Origin: an uncultured Candidatus Melainabacteria bacterium
GTDB taxonomy: Bacteria > Cyanobacteriota > Vampirovibrionia > Gastranaerophilales > Gastranaerophilaceae
DNA: 64,000 nt
Assembly (NCBI GenBank): GCA_932182025.1
Contig: CAKNXK010000023.1
Coordinates: 62,001-126,000, forward strand
Reading direction: 5' to 3'
The notes under the pieces: generated by a model
The model's input: only the letters and a program-made list of their open reading frames with translations
The model's database searches: none
What the model was told of the DNA's origin: nothing
Position numbers and translations under genes: made by a program
Shown: piece after piece, positions 16,771 to 25,802 of the stretch
How the letters are laid out: every line of letters starts with the position of its first letter
Position numbering within the stretch: position 1 is the first letter of the stretch

Positions 16771-17208
16771 ATGAAAACATATTCAGCAAAACCTCTTGAA
16801 GTTGAAAGAAAATGGTATGTAATCGACGCTGAAGGCGAAGTACTTGGTCGTTTAGCAGTTCGTGTTGCAAACATTCTTAGAGGTAAAAACAAACCTGAAT
16901 ATACACCAAACGTTGATACAGGCGATTTCGTAATCGTTATCAACGCTGAAAAGGTTGTAGTAACAGGTAACAAAGAAACTGACAAAATTTACTACCACCA
17001 CACTGGTTATCCGGGTGGTTTGAAATCAGCTTCTGTTAAAGAAGTTAGAGAAAAAGATGCAACTAAGTTAATTGAAAAAGCTGTAAAAGGTATGTTACAA
17101 CACAACACTTTAGGTTCAGAACAATTCACTAAACTTAAAGTTTACTGTGGTCCTGAACATCCACACGCTGCTCAAAAACCAGTTGTATTAGAAAAGGAGG
17201 CTAAATAA
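16771..17208 (+). CDS. rplM: 50S ribosomal protein L13
   Basis: L13 is an early-assembly protein of the large subunit. The 145-aa sequence has RKWYVIDAEGEVLGRLA, the LRGKNKPEYTPNVDTGDFV segment and KAVKGMLQHNTLG. AAGAAGGAATAAAC precedes the ATG. Its stop overlaps the rpsI start in TAATG, the usual L13-S9 coupling. Confidence 0.97.
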   Translation: MKTYSAKPLEVERKWYVIDAEGEVLGRLAVRVANILRGKNKPEYTPNVDTGDFVIVINAEKVVVTGNKETDKIYYHHTGYPGGLKSASVKEVREKDATKLIEKAVKGMLQHNTLGSEQFTKLKVYCGPEHPHAAQKPVVLEKEAK

Positions 17209-17609
17209 TGGCTGACAATAAAGAAATTATTATGGCTACCGGTCGTAGAAAATGTGCAGTTGCTGTTGTTAAACTTGTTAAAGGTAAAGGCAGAATTTTC
17301 GTTAACGGTAAAACATTACAAGCATATATCGGCAATATGCCGGCTGTTGAAATGATGGTTTACAGACCACTTGTTTTAACAGAAAACCAAGAAAAATATG
17401 ATGTAAGAGTAAAAGCTGTAGGCGGCGGTATTGTTGCTCAAGCAGCTGCTATCAGACATGGTATTTCAAGAGCTTTATTAAAAGCTAACGAAGAGTACAA
17501 AACAGTTCTTAAATCAGAAGGTTTATTAACTCGTGATGCTCGCGTTAAAGAACGTAAGAAATACGGTAGAAAGAAAGCTCGTAAGAGATTCCAATTCAGC
17601 AAACGTTAA
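17208..17609 (+). CDS. rpsI: 30S ribosomal protein S9
   Basis: S9 reaches into the P site with its C-terminal SKR tail, which is present here (KRFQFSKR). The 133-aa protein has ATGRRKCAVAVVKLVKG and the GGGIVAQAAAIRHGISRALL helix. It is the last gene of the ribosomal operon and is followed by a strong terminator. Confidence 0.97.
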   Translation: MADNKEIIMATGRRKCAVAVVKLVKGKGRIFVNGKTLQAYIGNMPAVEMMVYRPLVLTENQEKYDVRVKAVGGGIVAQAAAIRHGISRALLKANEEYKTVLKSEGLLTRDARVKERKKYGRKKARKRFQFSKR

Positions 17610-17630
17610 TTTGCACGAAGGATATTCAAA

Positions 17631-17660
17631 AAGGCGGAAACTTTGTTTCCGCCTTTTTTA
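17631..17660 (+). terminator. Terminator of the ribosomal-protein operon, probably bidirectional
   Basis: AAGGCGGAAAC (17631-17641) and GTTTCCGCCTT (17645-17655) form a perfect 11-bp stem with a TTT loop, followed by a run of T. On the minus strand the A-rich left side supplies a T-run too, and the convergent small membrane gene ends exactly here. Confidence 0.92.
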
Positions 17661-17912
17661 TTTACAACTTTTATATTTGCAATAAAGAACCATATCAATA
17701 ATTAAAAAAAGCATATTAAATAAATACAACCAGATTACCCAATCTCTGTAAAAGAATAATTTATGTATTATTCCACAAATATAGCCCGCTAATATTAGAC
17801 AAGAAAATGCAAAACTTTTTCCATTAACACACTTAGCTTTATATGTCTTGTAAGCTGCAATTGGCCAGCTTGCACCAAAACACACCATCATACCTGCTTC
17901 AAAAATGCTCAT
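17658..17912 (-). CDS. Small membrane protein resembling a PQ-loop/SemiSWEET unit (84 aa)
   Basis: The 84-aa product has three hydrophobic segments (about 5-15, 35-50 and 60-77). The first helix and the following turn, SWPIAAYKTYKAKCVNGKS, resemble the PQ-loop repeat of small sugar or amino-acid transporters, which work as dimers of three-helix units. The assignment is by motif resemblance only. GGAGG lies eight bases before the ATG, so translation is convincing. Its stop codon overlaps the terminator of the convergent ribosomal operon. Confidence 0.65.
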   Translation of the reverse strand: MSIFEAGMMVCFGASWPIAAYKTYKAKCVNGKSFAFSCLILAGYICGIIHKLFFYRDWVIWLYLFNMLFLIIDMVLYCKYKSCK

Positions 17913-17970
17913 AATAATACCTCCAATTCTTATTATAAAACTTGAACAAGAAATGGAGGTAAAATTTTTA

Positions 17971-19020
17971 TTAAGAATCTTCTCTATGCTTTGTTAAAAC
18001 ACTAATTACGCTTAAAACAATCATAATCAATAATAATACTGCAATATATAAGAAATAGTGTTTCAGAGTACCGGTAAAGTATGTAGCAGCAGCTCCGCCA
18101 ACAATTGCAACAGAAGTTAGTATTGCTACAGTTTTCTTTTGAGAGAAGCCTGCTTTCAATAATTTATGGTGAATGTGTTCAGCATCAGCCACAAATGGTG
18201 ATTTGCCTTTCATAATTCTTCTTAAAGATGAATAAGTAATATCCATGATAGGTACTGCAAGAACCAAGAACGGTAATAAAATCGCTAAAGTTGCACCCTT
18301 CATAACTCCTGCAATCGAAAGTGTTGCAAGCAAGAAGCCTGAGAACAGCGCACCTGAATCGCCCATAAATATTTTTGCAGGATTAAAATTGAATGTTAAA
18401 AAAGCAAGCATAGAACCTGCCAATATAAATCCAATTAGAGCTGTAATTGGCTGAGCAGGAGTCATTGCAGCAGCTATAAGTGCTAAAGTTATTGAGTTGA
18501 TTGTAATAACAGAACCTGCTAATCCGTCAACACCGTCAATGAAATTAACAGCATTAGAAATCCCTACAATCCACAACACTGTAATTGGATATGAGAAAAT
18601 TCCTAAATCAATTGCACTTCCAAACGGATTAAACAGCGTGTCAATTTTTACACCCAAAAGATAAACGATTGTTGCAATCGAAAGCTGTATAACGAGCTTG
18701 AATTTTGCATCAAGGTTGTAGATATCGTCGATTAAACCCAATAAAAACATTAATGAACCACCAAGCAAAATACCTGAAAGCAAGCTTCCATAAGGATAAT
18801 AACTCAATAACACAAGACACAAGAACGTAAGCATTGTACTTGTCCAAATTGCAACTCCGCCTAAGCGCGAAATCGGATTTTTGTGGATTTTTCTTTCATT
18901 TGGAACATCAACCAGTCCCTCTTTTTGTGAAAAATCGATTACAAACGGAACAATAAATACTCCTAACAAATAAGAAATAAATGCGCCTAAAATATGTGCT
19001 TGTGTAAGTTTAACTATCAT
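17971..19020 (-). CDS. Undecaprenyl-phosphate glycosyl-1-phosphate transferase (WecA/TagO/MraY family)
   Basis: This polytopic inner-membrane enzyme transfers a sugar-1-phosphate, usually GlcNAc-1-P, from UDP-sugar to undecaprenyl phosphate to start a surface polysaccharide. The 349 aa contain the catalytic and Mg2+ motifs in order: LIDDIYNLDAKFKL, NAVNFIDGVDGLAG, MGDSGALFSGF and the HIHH motif that marks the WecA/TagO branch rather than MraY. About ten membrane spans are visible. AGAGGT is the ribosome site and overlaps the region just after glyA's start-proximal end; it lies immediately downstream of glyA on the same strand. Confidence 0.88.
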   Translation of the reverse strand: MIVKLTQAHILGAFISYLLGVFIVPFVIDFSQKEGLVDVPNERKIHKNPISRLGGVAIWTSTMLTFLCLVLLSYYPYGSLLSGILLGGSLMFLLGLIDDIYNLDAKFKLVIQLSIATIVYLLGVKIDTLFNPFGSAIDLGIFSYPITVLWIVGISNAVNFIDGVDGLAGSVITINSITLALIAAAMTPAQPITALIGFILAGSMLAFLTFNFNPAKIFMGDSGALFSGFLLATLSIAGVMKGATLAILLPFLVLAVPIMDITYSSLRRIMKGKSPFVADAEHIHHKLLKAGFSQKKTVAILTSVAIVGGAAATYFTGTLKHYFLYIAVLLLIMIVLSVISVLTKHREDS

Positions 19021-19028
19021 AAATACCT

Positions 19029-20264
19029 CTAGTACAACGGATGAGCTTCACAAAGCTTCAATGAGTCTTTTCTTAACTTATCCAAAATTTCTTCGTTTTC
19101 AGAATTCTTGATTGCTTCTGCAATAATTCTTGCAACTTCTTTCATATCGTCTTCTTTAAAACCTCTTGTAGTCATAGCAGCAGAACCAAGTCTGATGCCG
19201 CTTGTAACAAATGGACTTTGAGGATCGTTTGGAACAGTATTTTTATTAGCTGTAATACCGACTCTTTCAAGAACATTTGCCATGTCTTTACCGGTTTTGC
19301 CTGTTTTTCTTAAATCAAGAGTCATAAGGTGGTTTTCTGTCATACCGCCAACAATATCTAATCCTTCATCAAGAAGACCTTGTGCTAAAGCTTTTGCATT
19401 TTTAACAATTTGTTTAGCGTATTCTTTAAACTCAGGCTGCATAGCTTCTTTAAGCGCAACAGCTTTACCTGCAATAATATGTTCTAAAGGTCCGCCTTGA
19501 ATTCCAGGGAAAACTGCTTTATCAATTTGTAGTGCAAATTCTTCATCACACATAATAATACCGCCTCTTGGGCCTCTTAGGGTTTTATGTGTTGTAGTCG
19601 TTACAAAATGAGCGTAACCAGCCGGTGATGGGTGAACACCTCCTGCTACAAGCCCCGCAATATGTGCGATATCTGCAAGTAAATACGCACCTACTTCATC
19701 AGCAATTTCTCTGAACTTTTTAAAATCAATTACTTTTGAATAGTTAGAAGCTCCGCAAATAATCAATTTTGGCTGATGTTCATGAGCCATTTTGCGAACG
19801 TCTTCGTAATCAATATTGCCGTTTTCATCTACGCCATAGCTTTTTACATCAAAGTACATGCCTGAAAAATTAACTGGTGAACCATGGCTCAAATGTCCGC
19901 CATTTGATAAATCCATACCAAGAACTTTATCACCCGGTTTAAGAACAGCTAAGAAAACAGCCATATTAGCCTGTGCACCCGCATGCGGCTGAACGTTAGC
20001 ATGAGCCATTCCAAAAAGCTCACAAGCACGTTTTTGCGCAAGTTCTTCAATCTTATCGATAACTTCACATCCGTTATAATAACGCTTATGAGGTTTGCCT
20101 TCCGAATACTTATTTGTTAAAACCGTTCCGCAAGCTTCCATAACTGCAGGAGAGGTAAAATTTTCACTTGCGATAAGTTCAATTGTTGTCTGTTGACGTT
20201 TTAATTCTTCTTCAATATACTGCGCAACTTCTGCGTCTGTTTTTTTAACATTTTCTAAATTCAT
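19029..20264 (-). CDS. glyA: Serine hydroxymethyltransferase
   Basis: GlyA interconverts serine and glycine while loading methylene on THF, using PLP. The 411 aa include ELIASENFTSPAV, the YYNGCEVID loop, the PLP lysine in TTTTHKTLRGPRGG and FPGIQGGP. A GTG at 20279 would place the strong GGAGGGG site inside the gene; ATG 20264 has that site at proper spacing and is preferred. It lies next to trmFO, which consumes the methylene-THF it makes. Confidence 0.96.
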   Translation of the reverse strand: MNLENVKKTDAEVAQYIEEELKRQQTTIELIASENFTSPAVMEACGTVLTNKYSEGKPHKRYYNGCEVIDKIEELAQKRACELFGMAHANVQPHAGAQANMAVFLAVLKPGDKVLGMDLSNGGHLSHGSPVNFSGMYFDVKSYGVDENGNIDYEDVRKMAHEHQPKLIICGASNYSKVIDFKKFREIADEVGAYLLADIAHIAGLVAGGVHPSPAGYAHFVTTTTHKTLRGPRGGIIMCDEEFALQIDKAVFPGIQGGPLEHIIAGKAVALKEAMQPEFKEYAKQIVKNAKALAQGLLDEGLDIVGGMTENHLMTLDLRKTGKTGKDMANVLERVGITANKNTVPNDPQSPFVTSGIRLGSAAMTTRGFKEDDMKEVARIIAEAIKNSENEEILDKLRKDSLKLCEAHPLY

Positions 20265-20290
20265 AATATCCCCTCCCACTGTTTAACCAA

Positions 20291-21598
20291 TTATATCACA
20301 AAACTCTCTAATGACTCCAGAGCTCTTTTGGCAAGAAGCTCATTCTTTAGCTTTTTATTTTTTCTCTCTTTTTTAGGAAGTTCAACCGGAGGAACAAGCG
20401 CCCAATTAGAGTTTATAGGTTGGAATTGGGTATGTTCAGGGTCTGAAATATACCTTGTTAAAGCACCTAAAATTGTTACTTCAGGAAGCACAACAGGCTC
20501 TTTGCCTAAAATTCTTTTCGCCATATTTATACCTGCGAGCATGCCTGTTGCAATTGATTCAGTGTAACCTTCCGTACCTGTTAATTGTCCCGCAAAGAAT
20601 AAACCTTGGCGCTCTCTGGCTTCCAATGTCGGATTAAGAACAGCAGGGCTGTTTATAAATGTGTTTCTATGCATTACACCATAACGTACAATATTACAGT
20701 TTTCTAAACCCGGAATTGATTGTAATAATTCTTTTTGCGCACCCCATTTTAAGTTAGTTTGGAATCCTACAAGGTTAAACAATGTTTTTGCTGAATTATC
20801 CTGTCTAAGCTGAACAACAGCGTAGTTTTCGACTCCTGTTCTATCATCAACAAGTCCAACAGGTTTCATAGGACCAAAACGAAGTGTATCAACACCACGA
20901 GAAGCAAGAACTTCGACTGGAAGACAAGATTCAAAGAACTTCGATTTTTTATCAATTTCATGCTGTTCAATACGAGGAGCGTTAATCAAAATATTATAAA
21001 ACTTTTCGTATTCTTCCTTATTCATAGGACAGTTAATATAAGAAGCCTCGCCCTTATTATATCTTGAAGCCCAAAATGCTTTTTCAAAATTGATTGAATC
21101 AACTTCCACAATCGGAGCAATAGCGTCAAAGAAATGCAAGTGTTCGCTTTTTGTAAACTCTTTTATTTTTTCAGCAAGCACATCTCTGGTCAAAGGACCT
21201 GATGCGATAATCACATTGCCTTCAGGAATTTCTACAATCTCTTCTCGAATAAGTTCTATATTTGGTTCTTCTTCAATTCTTTTAGTTACGGCTTGAGAGA
21301 AATCTTCTCGAGCGATTGCGAGCGCATTACCTGCAGGAACAGCGTTCTCAATAGCAATTTTGATTAACTCTCCGCCTAAAAGTTCCATCTCTTTTTTAAG
21401 AAGTCCGCTCGCGTTTGTTATATCAGATGAACCTAAACTGTTTGAACAAACAAATTCTGCACAATCAGAACCCACATGAGCACCTGTTGTTTTATTCGGT
21501 CTCATTTCATATAACTTAACTTTTATTCCGCGTTTTGCAAGCTGTAAAGCCGCTTCTGAGCCGGCAAGACCGGCACCAATTATAGTAACACTATTCAT
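20291..21598 (-). CDS. trmFO: Methylenetetrahydrofolate-tRNA-(uracil-5-)-methyltransferase
   Basis: TrmFO makes m5U54 in the tRNA T-loop from methylene-THF and FAD. The N-terminal FAD-binding GAGLAGSEAALQLAKRG and YEMRPNKTTGAH, the CSNSLGS segment and the C-terminal GQLTGTEGYTESIATG are characteristic. The 435-aa length is normal. It starts eight bases inside the upstream CHASE2-GGDEF gene and lies just before glyA. TrmFO rather than SAM-dependent TrmA is typical of Firmicutes, cyanobacteria and relatives. Confidence 0.96.
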   Translation of the reverse strand: MNSVTIIGAGLAGSEAALQLAKRGIKVKLYEMRPNKTTGAHVGSDCAEFVCSNSLGSSDITNASGLLKKEMELLGGELIKIAIENAVPAGNALAIAREDFSQAVTKRIEEEPNIELIREEIVEIPEGNVIIASGPLTRDVLAEKIKEFTKSEHLHFFDAIAPIVEVDSINFEKAFWASRYNKGEASYINCPMNKEEYEKFYNILINAPRIEQHEIDKKSKFFESCLPVEVLASRGVDTLRFGPMKPVGLVDDRTGVENYAVVQLRQDNSAKTLFNLVGFQTNLKWGAQKELLQSIPGLENCNIVRYGVMHRNTFINSPAVLNPTLEARERQGLFFAGQLTGTEGYTESIATGMLAGINMAKRILGKEPVVLPEVTILGALTRYISDPEHTQFQPINSNWALVPPVELPKKERKNKKLKNELLAKRALESLESFVI

Positions 21599-23399
21599 AT
21601 TTACCTACTTGATTACGTCCATTTTCTTTTGCATAGTATAAGCATTTATCCGCATACTCAATCAACTCTTGAGCAGTCTGAGCATTGTCAGGGAAAGTTG
21701 CTACACCCAAGCTTATTGTAACATTACCTGTTTCAGTTGCATTCAACTGGAATGGTCTTTCTGAAATTGCTTTACAAAGTCTATTTGCATTATTCATTGC
21801 TTCTTCATTAGCAGTGTTCGGTAAAATAATACTCATTTCTTCTCCGCCATATCTGCAAACAAAATCTGTTGTACGAGAATTTTTCTTCAATGTTTGAGCA
21901 ACCTGTCTTAATACAGCATCGCCTGCTTGGTGACCATAAGTATCATTAAACTTTTTAAAGAAATCAATATCAACAATAATTAAAGAAAAAGTTTGATTAT
22001 AGCGTTTTGCTGTTTCAATTTGATTTTTTAAAGTATCCTGAAAATATCTGTGATTATATAATTCTGTTAAGCCATCCACAGTTGCAAGTTTATACTGATA
22101 TTCAAAATCTCTTGATTTGATTAAGTATTTTGCAAGATAAGAAAGTGCAAACGCTATTACTATTGAAATAGTTGGCAGAACAACTGGTATCCAAAGATTA
22201 GCACCACTCATTAAATAATATGAAACAAGAAGATAAGCTATCATAAATAAGACAGTTGAAAGAACTGAGAATATTGTTGAAGCTGAATACATAACTATCA
22301 AACCAACAATTGAAACCACTCCTATTAGAATAAATGCATTTACCCCCGGAGAAGTTTGTTTGATAAAGTTATTATCTAAAATATTATTAAAGAATGTCGC
22401 ATGGACTTCTGCCCCCGGATAAACTCCTTCCTGTACTGGAACACTCTTATTATCCTGCAATGCCATTGCTGTTGTACCAATAATAACAACTTTGTCTTTA
22501 AAGTCCAAAGAATGAACATTAGCATCCATTTCTTTTACAAGTTTATACATCGGATAAATTGTGTGTGTACCGCTTTTACCATACCAGTTAAGAATAACTT
22601 CACCTTCGTTTGTTAGCGGAAGTTTTGTATCACCAACTAACAAGTTTTTATTTTTATCTATAGTAAAGTTTTTATCTTCAGAAGCCACATATTTAGCAGC
22701 AGCACCAAAAGATAGAAGCGGATAATAATCTCCTTTATATTTAACTATAGGAGAGAATTTTCTAATAATACCATCACTGCTTCTTAAAGCATTGGTTGAA
22801 CCCACATGAACATTACCATTAATTAAATCTGATAAGATTGGACGAACATTTGTAAAATCTGCTTTAAATTTTACATTAGATTGGTTATCAACATTTAGTT
22901 TTAATCTTTCAGGCAATTCAATAGGAAGTCTTACATCCGTTGTTTGGTTATCAAATGTCATACCTGTATAGATATTATCGTAGCTGTTCATTGCAGAAAC
23001 CAATGCTTTATCTGCATCCGCTGTTGCTCTCATTGATTTAATAAATAGCAAGTCAAAAATTATAGCTTGAGGCTTTTGGCTTTCGATATGATTAATCATA
23101 TCGGCATAAACATTACGAGGGATAGGCCATTCGCCATATTTATCCCAAAGCATTTCCAAACTTGCATCATCAATCGCTAAAAATACAATGTCTCTGTTAG
23201 GCACAGGATGTGTATGCGCAACTTTCAAAGTTTGTCTGTAATCAAAAGAACGATTTTCTGCTACTTCAAAAAATGAAGTAATTACATTTTTCAAAGTTTT
23301 ATTATTTTGCAAAAGAACAAAACCAATCAACAAAGTAGCAAGAACAAGCAATAAGTAGGTTCCAAACGTAAACCACTTTGTTTGAATAAACTTCTTCAT
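21591..23399 (-). CDS. CHASE2-GGDEF diguanylate cyclase
   Basis: One N-terminal membrane helix (about 12-30) precedes a periplasmic CHASE2 sensor (about 45-335, with FLAIDDASLEMLWDKYG and VVIIGTTA), three further helices (about 345-415), and a cytoplasmic GGDEF domain. The active site is GGEEM at 518-522; the metal aspartate is in DIDFFKKFND; an allosteric I-site RxxD (509-512) sits five residues before GGEEM, so product inhibition by c-di-GMP is expected. The ligand is unknown. It is divergent from the flagellar operon. GGGGAG precedes the ATG. Confidence 0.93.
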   Translation of the reverse strand: MKKFIQTKWFTFGTYLLLVLATLLIGFVLLQNNKTLKNVITSFFEVAENRSFDYRQTLKVAHTHPVPNRDIVFLAIDDASLEMLWDKYGEWPIPRNVYADMINHIESQKPQAIIFDLLFIKSMRATADADKALVSAMNSYDNIYTGMTFDNQTTDVRLPIELPERLKLNVDNQSNVKFKADFTNVRPILSDLINGNVHVGSTNALRSSDGIIRKFSPIVKYKGDYYPLLSFGAAAKYVASEDKNFTIDKNKNLLVGDTKLPLTNEGEVILNWYGKSGTHTIYPMYKLVKEMDANVHSLDFKDKVVIIGTTAMALQDNKSVPVQEGVYPGAEVHATFFNNILDNNFIKQTSPGVNAFILIGVVSIVGLIVMYSASTIFSVLSTVLFMIAYLLVSYYLMSGANLWIPVVLPTISIVIAFALSYLAKYLIKSRDFEYQYKLATVDGLTELYNHRYFQDTLKNQIETAKRYNQTFSLIIVDIDFFKKFNDTYGHQAGDAVLRQVAQTLKKNSRTTDFVCRYGGEEMSIILPNTANEEAMNNANRLCKAISERPFQLNATETGNVTISLGVATFPDNAQTAQELIEYADKCLYYAKENGRNQVGKYE

Positions 23400-23417
23400 T
23401 ATATTCTCCCCGTTATC

Positions 23418-23579
23418 TTAAATTCTATTAGCAGTATAGTTAATTTGCCCCTTTTTTGCAAGATTGGCAAAAACACCTTTTTCAATAAGAGCATTATTTA
23501 ATTTCAGCATTTCAGTTGAGCGGAATAAATCCACCGGATTTTGTAAATATTTAAGTAAGCATTCTTCGTGTAAATTCAT
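23418..23579 (-). CDS. Possible small protein (53 aa), unknown
   Basis: The frame starts MNLHEECLLKYLQNP and ends 18 bases before the cyclase gene on the same strand. I do not recognise it. No ribosome site is visible before ATG 23579 or the alternative TTG at 23609; the latter touches the 20-bp palindrome. Residue composition looks protein-like and no other frame fills the gap, so it is kept at low confidence. Confidence 0.4.
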   Translation of the reverse strand: MNLHEECLLKYLQNPVDLFRSTEMLKLNNALIEKGVFANLAKKGQINYTANRI

Positions 23580-23610
23580 AGTAATAATAGCTTCGTCAAA
23601 TATTGACAAA

Positions 23611-23630
23611 TCTTTAATAATTATTAAAGA
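23611..23630. promoter_or_regulatory. Perfect 20-bp palindrome between the cyclase and flagellar operons
   Basis: TCTTTAATAATTATTAAAGA is self-complementary over all 20 bases. It lies in the divergent region, about 84 bases before fliE and near the start of the minus-strand unit, a typical place for a dimeric repressor or activator site. The regulator is unknown. Confidence 0.55.
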
Positions 23631-23713
23631 GATACTACAAACGGACGATTTTTGAGAAAAATATATAAACTAAACCCAAAAACTTCCGATAAAAATAATA
23701 AAAGAGGTGTAAT

Positions 23714-24055
23714 ATGTTTAACGGTTTTTATCCAAGATACGACTTAGAAGCAAGAATTCAGCACACAAAACTTGATTCATGGGGTTATGATATCCCATCT
23801 GCTCGTATGAACAGAGTTGAAGAACCTTCGACTGCCAATTTTTCAAGTGTAATGTCAGGATTAGTAGAAAACCTTAATACAGAAATGAATGCACCTGATA
23901 ATCTGTTAAAAGATGCTATGATGGGTAACGAAAACGTAGATGTACACGACGTTATGACCGCAATGTCAAAAGCAGAAATCAGTATTACCGTAGCAACTAC
24001 TGCTGTGGGTAAAGTCATCCAAGCGTATGATAAAATAATGCAATTACAGATTTAG
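23714..24055 (+). CDS. fliE: Flagellar hook-basal body protein FliE
   Basis: FliE joins the MS-ring to the rod and is exported early. The 113-aa protein has a divergent N-terminus but a typical C-terminal half: NVDVHDVMTAMSKAEISI followed by VGKVIQAYDKIMQLQI. Ribosome site GAGGTG precedes the ATG. It is the first gene of fliE-fliF-x-fliH-flhA. Confidence 0.85.
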   Translation: MFNGFYPRYDLEARIQHTKLDSWGYDIPSARMNRVEEPSTANFSSVMSGLVENLNTEMNAPDNLLKDAMMGNENVDVHDVMTAMSKAEISITVATTAVGKVIQAYDKIMQLQI

Positions 24056-24103
24056 GCTTCTCATAACTCTATAATATGTGTATAATGATATAGGGAAGGA
24101 TAT

Positions 24104-25768
24104 ATGGACTTAAAGAGTTTACTACAAAATAAAACAATTTTATTAATTGCAGGCGTTTCTATTATTGTTATATTAGCGCTTGTAATTATGGGTGCTATTA
24201 TGGGCTCTTCTAAGAATTCTAATCCTGAAACTAAAGACGTAAGCAAAGAATATTTTAAAGAAGATATTAAACTTTTAACCACAGATAATTTAGGCAAAGC
24301 TCTTGAAATACAAGCTCTTCTCGCTAAACACGGTATTGTAGTAGCACGCGGAGAAAATGGAAGTAAATCAGATTTGATTCTTAAAGCTAAAAACTGTACA
24401 ACTGCAGCAGGCAAATGTACAACCGAAAAACGCGATATGGCTCTTATGATTATTGTTGAAAGCGGATTGTACGACCAAAATGTTGGCTTGGAAGTTTTTG
24501 ATAAAGGTGACTTTACTTCTACAAAAGAAGACAAAAGAATTCGTCTTGTTCGCGCTATGAACGGTGAACTTGCTCGTCTAATCAAAAGAATTGACGGGAT
24601 TGAAAACGCATCAGTATTTATCTCAATTCCTGAGCAAACAATGTTTTCATCAATGCAAAAACCTGTAACAGCTACAGTTCAGCTAACCGTATCTGTAGGA
24701 CAAGTTCTTGATATGGGTAAAATCAAAGCTGTTTCAAACCTTCTTTTAGGAAGTGTTTCAGGTTTAACATCTGAAAACATTTCTATCACAGATACAAACG
24801 GTCACGTATATAACAGTCTTGTTAACGCTCAATCAGAAATGCTTGACAGGCTTCGTGAAAACGATAAATATATGCAGGAAAAAGTTTCTGCACAATTAAA
24901 CAGATTAATCGGTTCAGGAAAGTATGTAGCAACAGTTTCAACATTCTTGAAACAAGCTCCTGTTGAAAGATTTACTATTGAGTATGATCCAACAAGAAAA
25001 ACAGCTGTAAACGAACAAACTTTCTCAGAAGGTTTGGGAGATCAAACTCAAGATGTTAATAAAAACACTAATGCAGTAAGCGTATACCTTCCAAACGGTT
25101 TACCTGCAGGCAGCTCAGATTCTTCTCAAAACAGAAGCTATTCAAGAACTGCTCGCGAAACTCAATTTGGAGTAACAAAAGTTCAAACAAACGAATACAT
25201 GTCACCGGGTGTATTAGAAGAAATCTCAATTGCCGTAACTCTTGAGAAAGATGCGCTTCCTGTAGAACTTACGTTGGAAGAATTAAAAGAACTTGTAGCT
25301 AATGCAGCAAGCCCTAAAGCAAGCGCTGACAATGTAACCATTGCATTTGCAGAAAGCTTGGATCCATTTATGGCAGGCGATAAAAACGTTAAAGCTCCAA
25401 TTAAAGCTGAACACGGAAACCCTTGGTGGTTAGCAATAGTACTTCTTGCCGGCGGTTTGTTCTTCGGACACAAAGCATTATCACAAAAGATTGCAGCAGC
25501 TAAAGCGGCTCAAGAAGAGGAAATGATTAGATTAAGAGAACAGAATGCAGCTCAAGAGCAGCAAATCAGAGATTTGAGCGCAAACGCTGCAAGTTTAATC
25601 GAAAAACAATCACAGCTGCAGCAAGGTTTATTAGAACAACAAAGCAGACCTGCTATTAAAACATCAGGAGCTGATATCAGAGACGCACTAAGAGAGCTTA
25701 AACGTGAGTTTGAAGGAGTCGATGAATCAGAAGCAGGTGAAAGAATAAGAAGTTGGATTGAACAATAA
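24104..25768 (+). CDS. fliF: Flagellar MS-ring protein FliF
   Basis: FliF builds the inner-membrane MS-ring. The 554 aa have a first membrane helix at about 10-33, ring-building domains (LGKALEIQALLAKHGI; NGELARLIKRIDGIENASVFISIP), a second helix at about 440-458 (WWLAIVLLAGGLFFG) and a cytoplasmic tail ending RSWIEQ, where FliF normally binds FliG. It has no preceding T3SS-type lipobox, so it is flagellar rather than SctJ. Two TATAAT-like boxes in the 48-base gap after fliE could add a promoter. Confidence 0.93.
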   Translation: MDLKSLLQNKTILLIAGVSIIVILALVIMGAIMGSSKNSNPETKDVSKEYFKEDIKLLTTDNLGKALEIQALLAKHGIVVARGENGSKSDLILKAKNCTTAAGKCTTEKRDMALMIIVESGLYDQNVGLEVFDKGDFTSTKEDKRIRLVRAMNGELARLIKRIDGIENASVFISIPEQTMFSSMQKPVTATVQLTVSVGQVLDMGKIKAVSNLLLGSVSGLTSENISITDTNGHVYNSLVNAQSEMLDRLRENDKYMQEKVSAQLNRLIGSGKYVATVSTFLKQAPVERFTIEYDPTRKTAVNEQTFSEGLGDQTQDVNKNTNAVSVYLPNGLPAGSSDSSQNRSYSRTARETQFGVTKVQTNEYMSPGVLEEISIAVTLEKDALPVELTLEELKELVANAASPKASADNVTIAFAESLDPFMAGDKNVKAPIKAEHGNPWWLAIVLLAGGLFFGHKALSQKIAAAKAAQEEEMIRLREQNAAQEQQIRDLSANAASLIEKQSQLQQGLLEQQSRPAIKTSGADIRDALRELKREFEGVDESEAGERIRSWIEQ

Positions 25769-25802
25769 AACTTGTTCAAAACGGGGTAGGGGAAAATAAA
25801 AC

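Noticed and set aside
24061..24585. 174-aa open frame on the minus strand under fliF
   Set aside because: It lies wholly inside or just before the well-supported fliF on the other strand, is Ser/Arg/Ile-rich as expected of an antisense frame, and has no ribosome site or recognisable motif.
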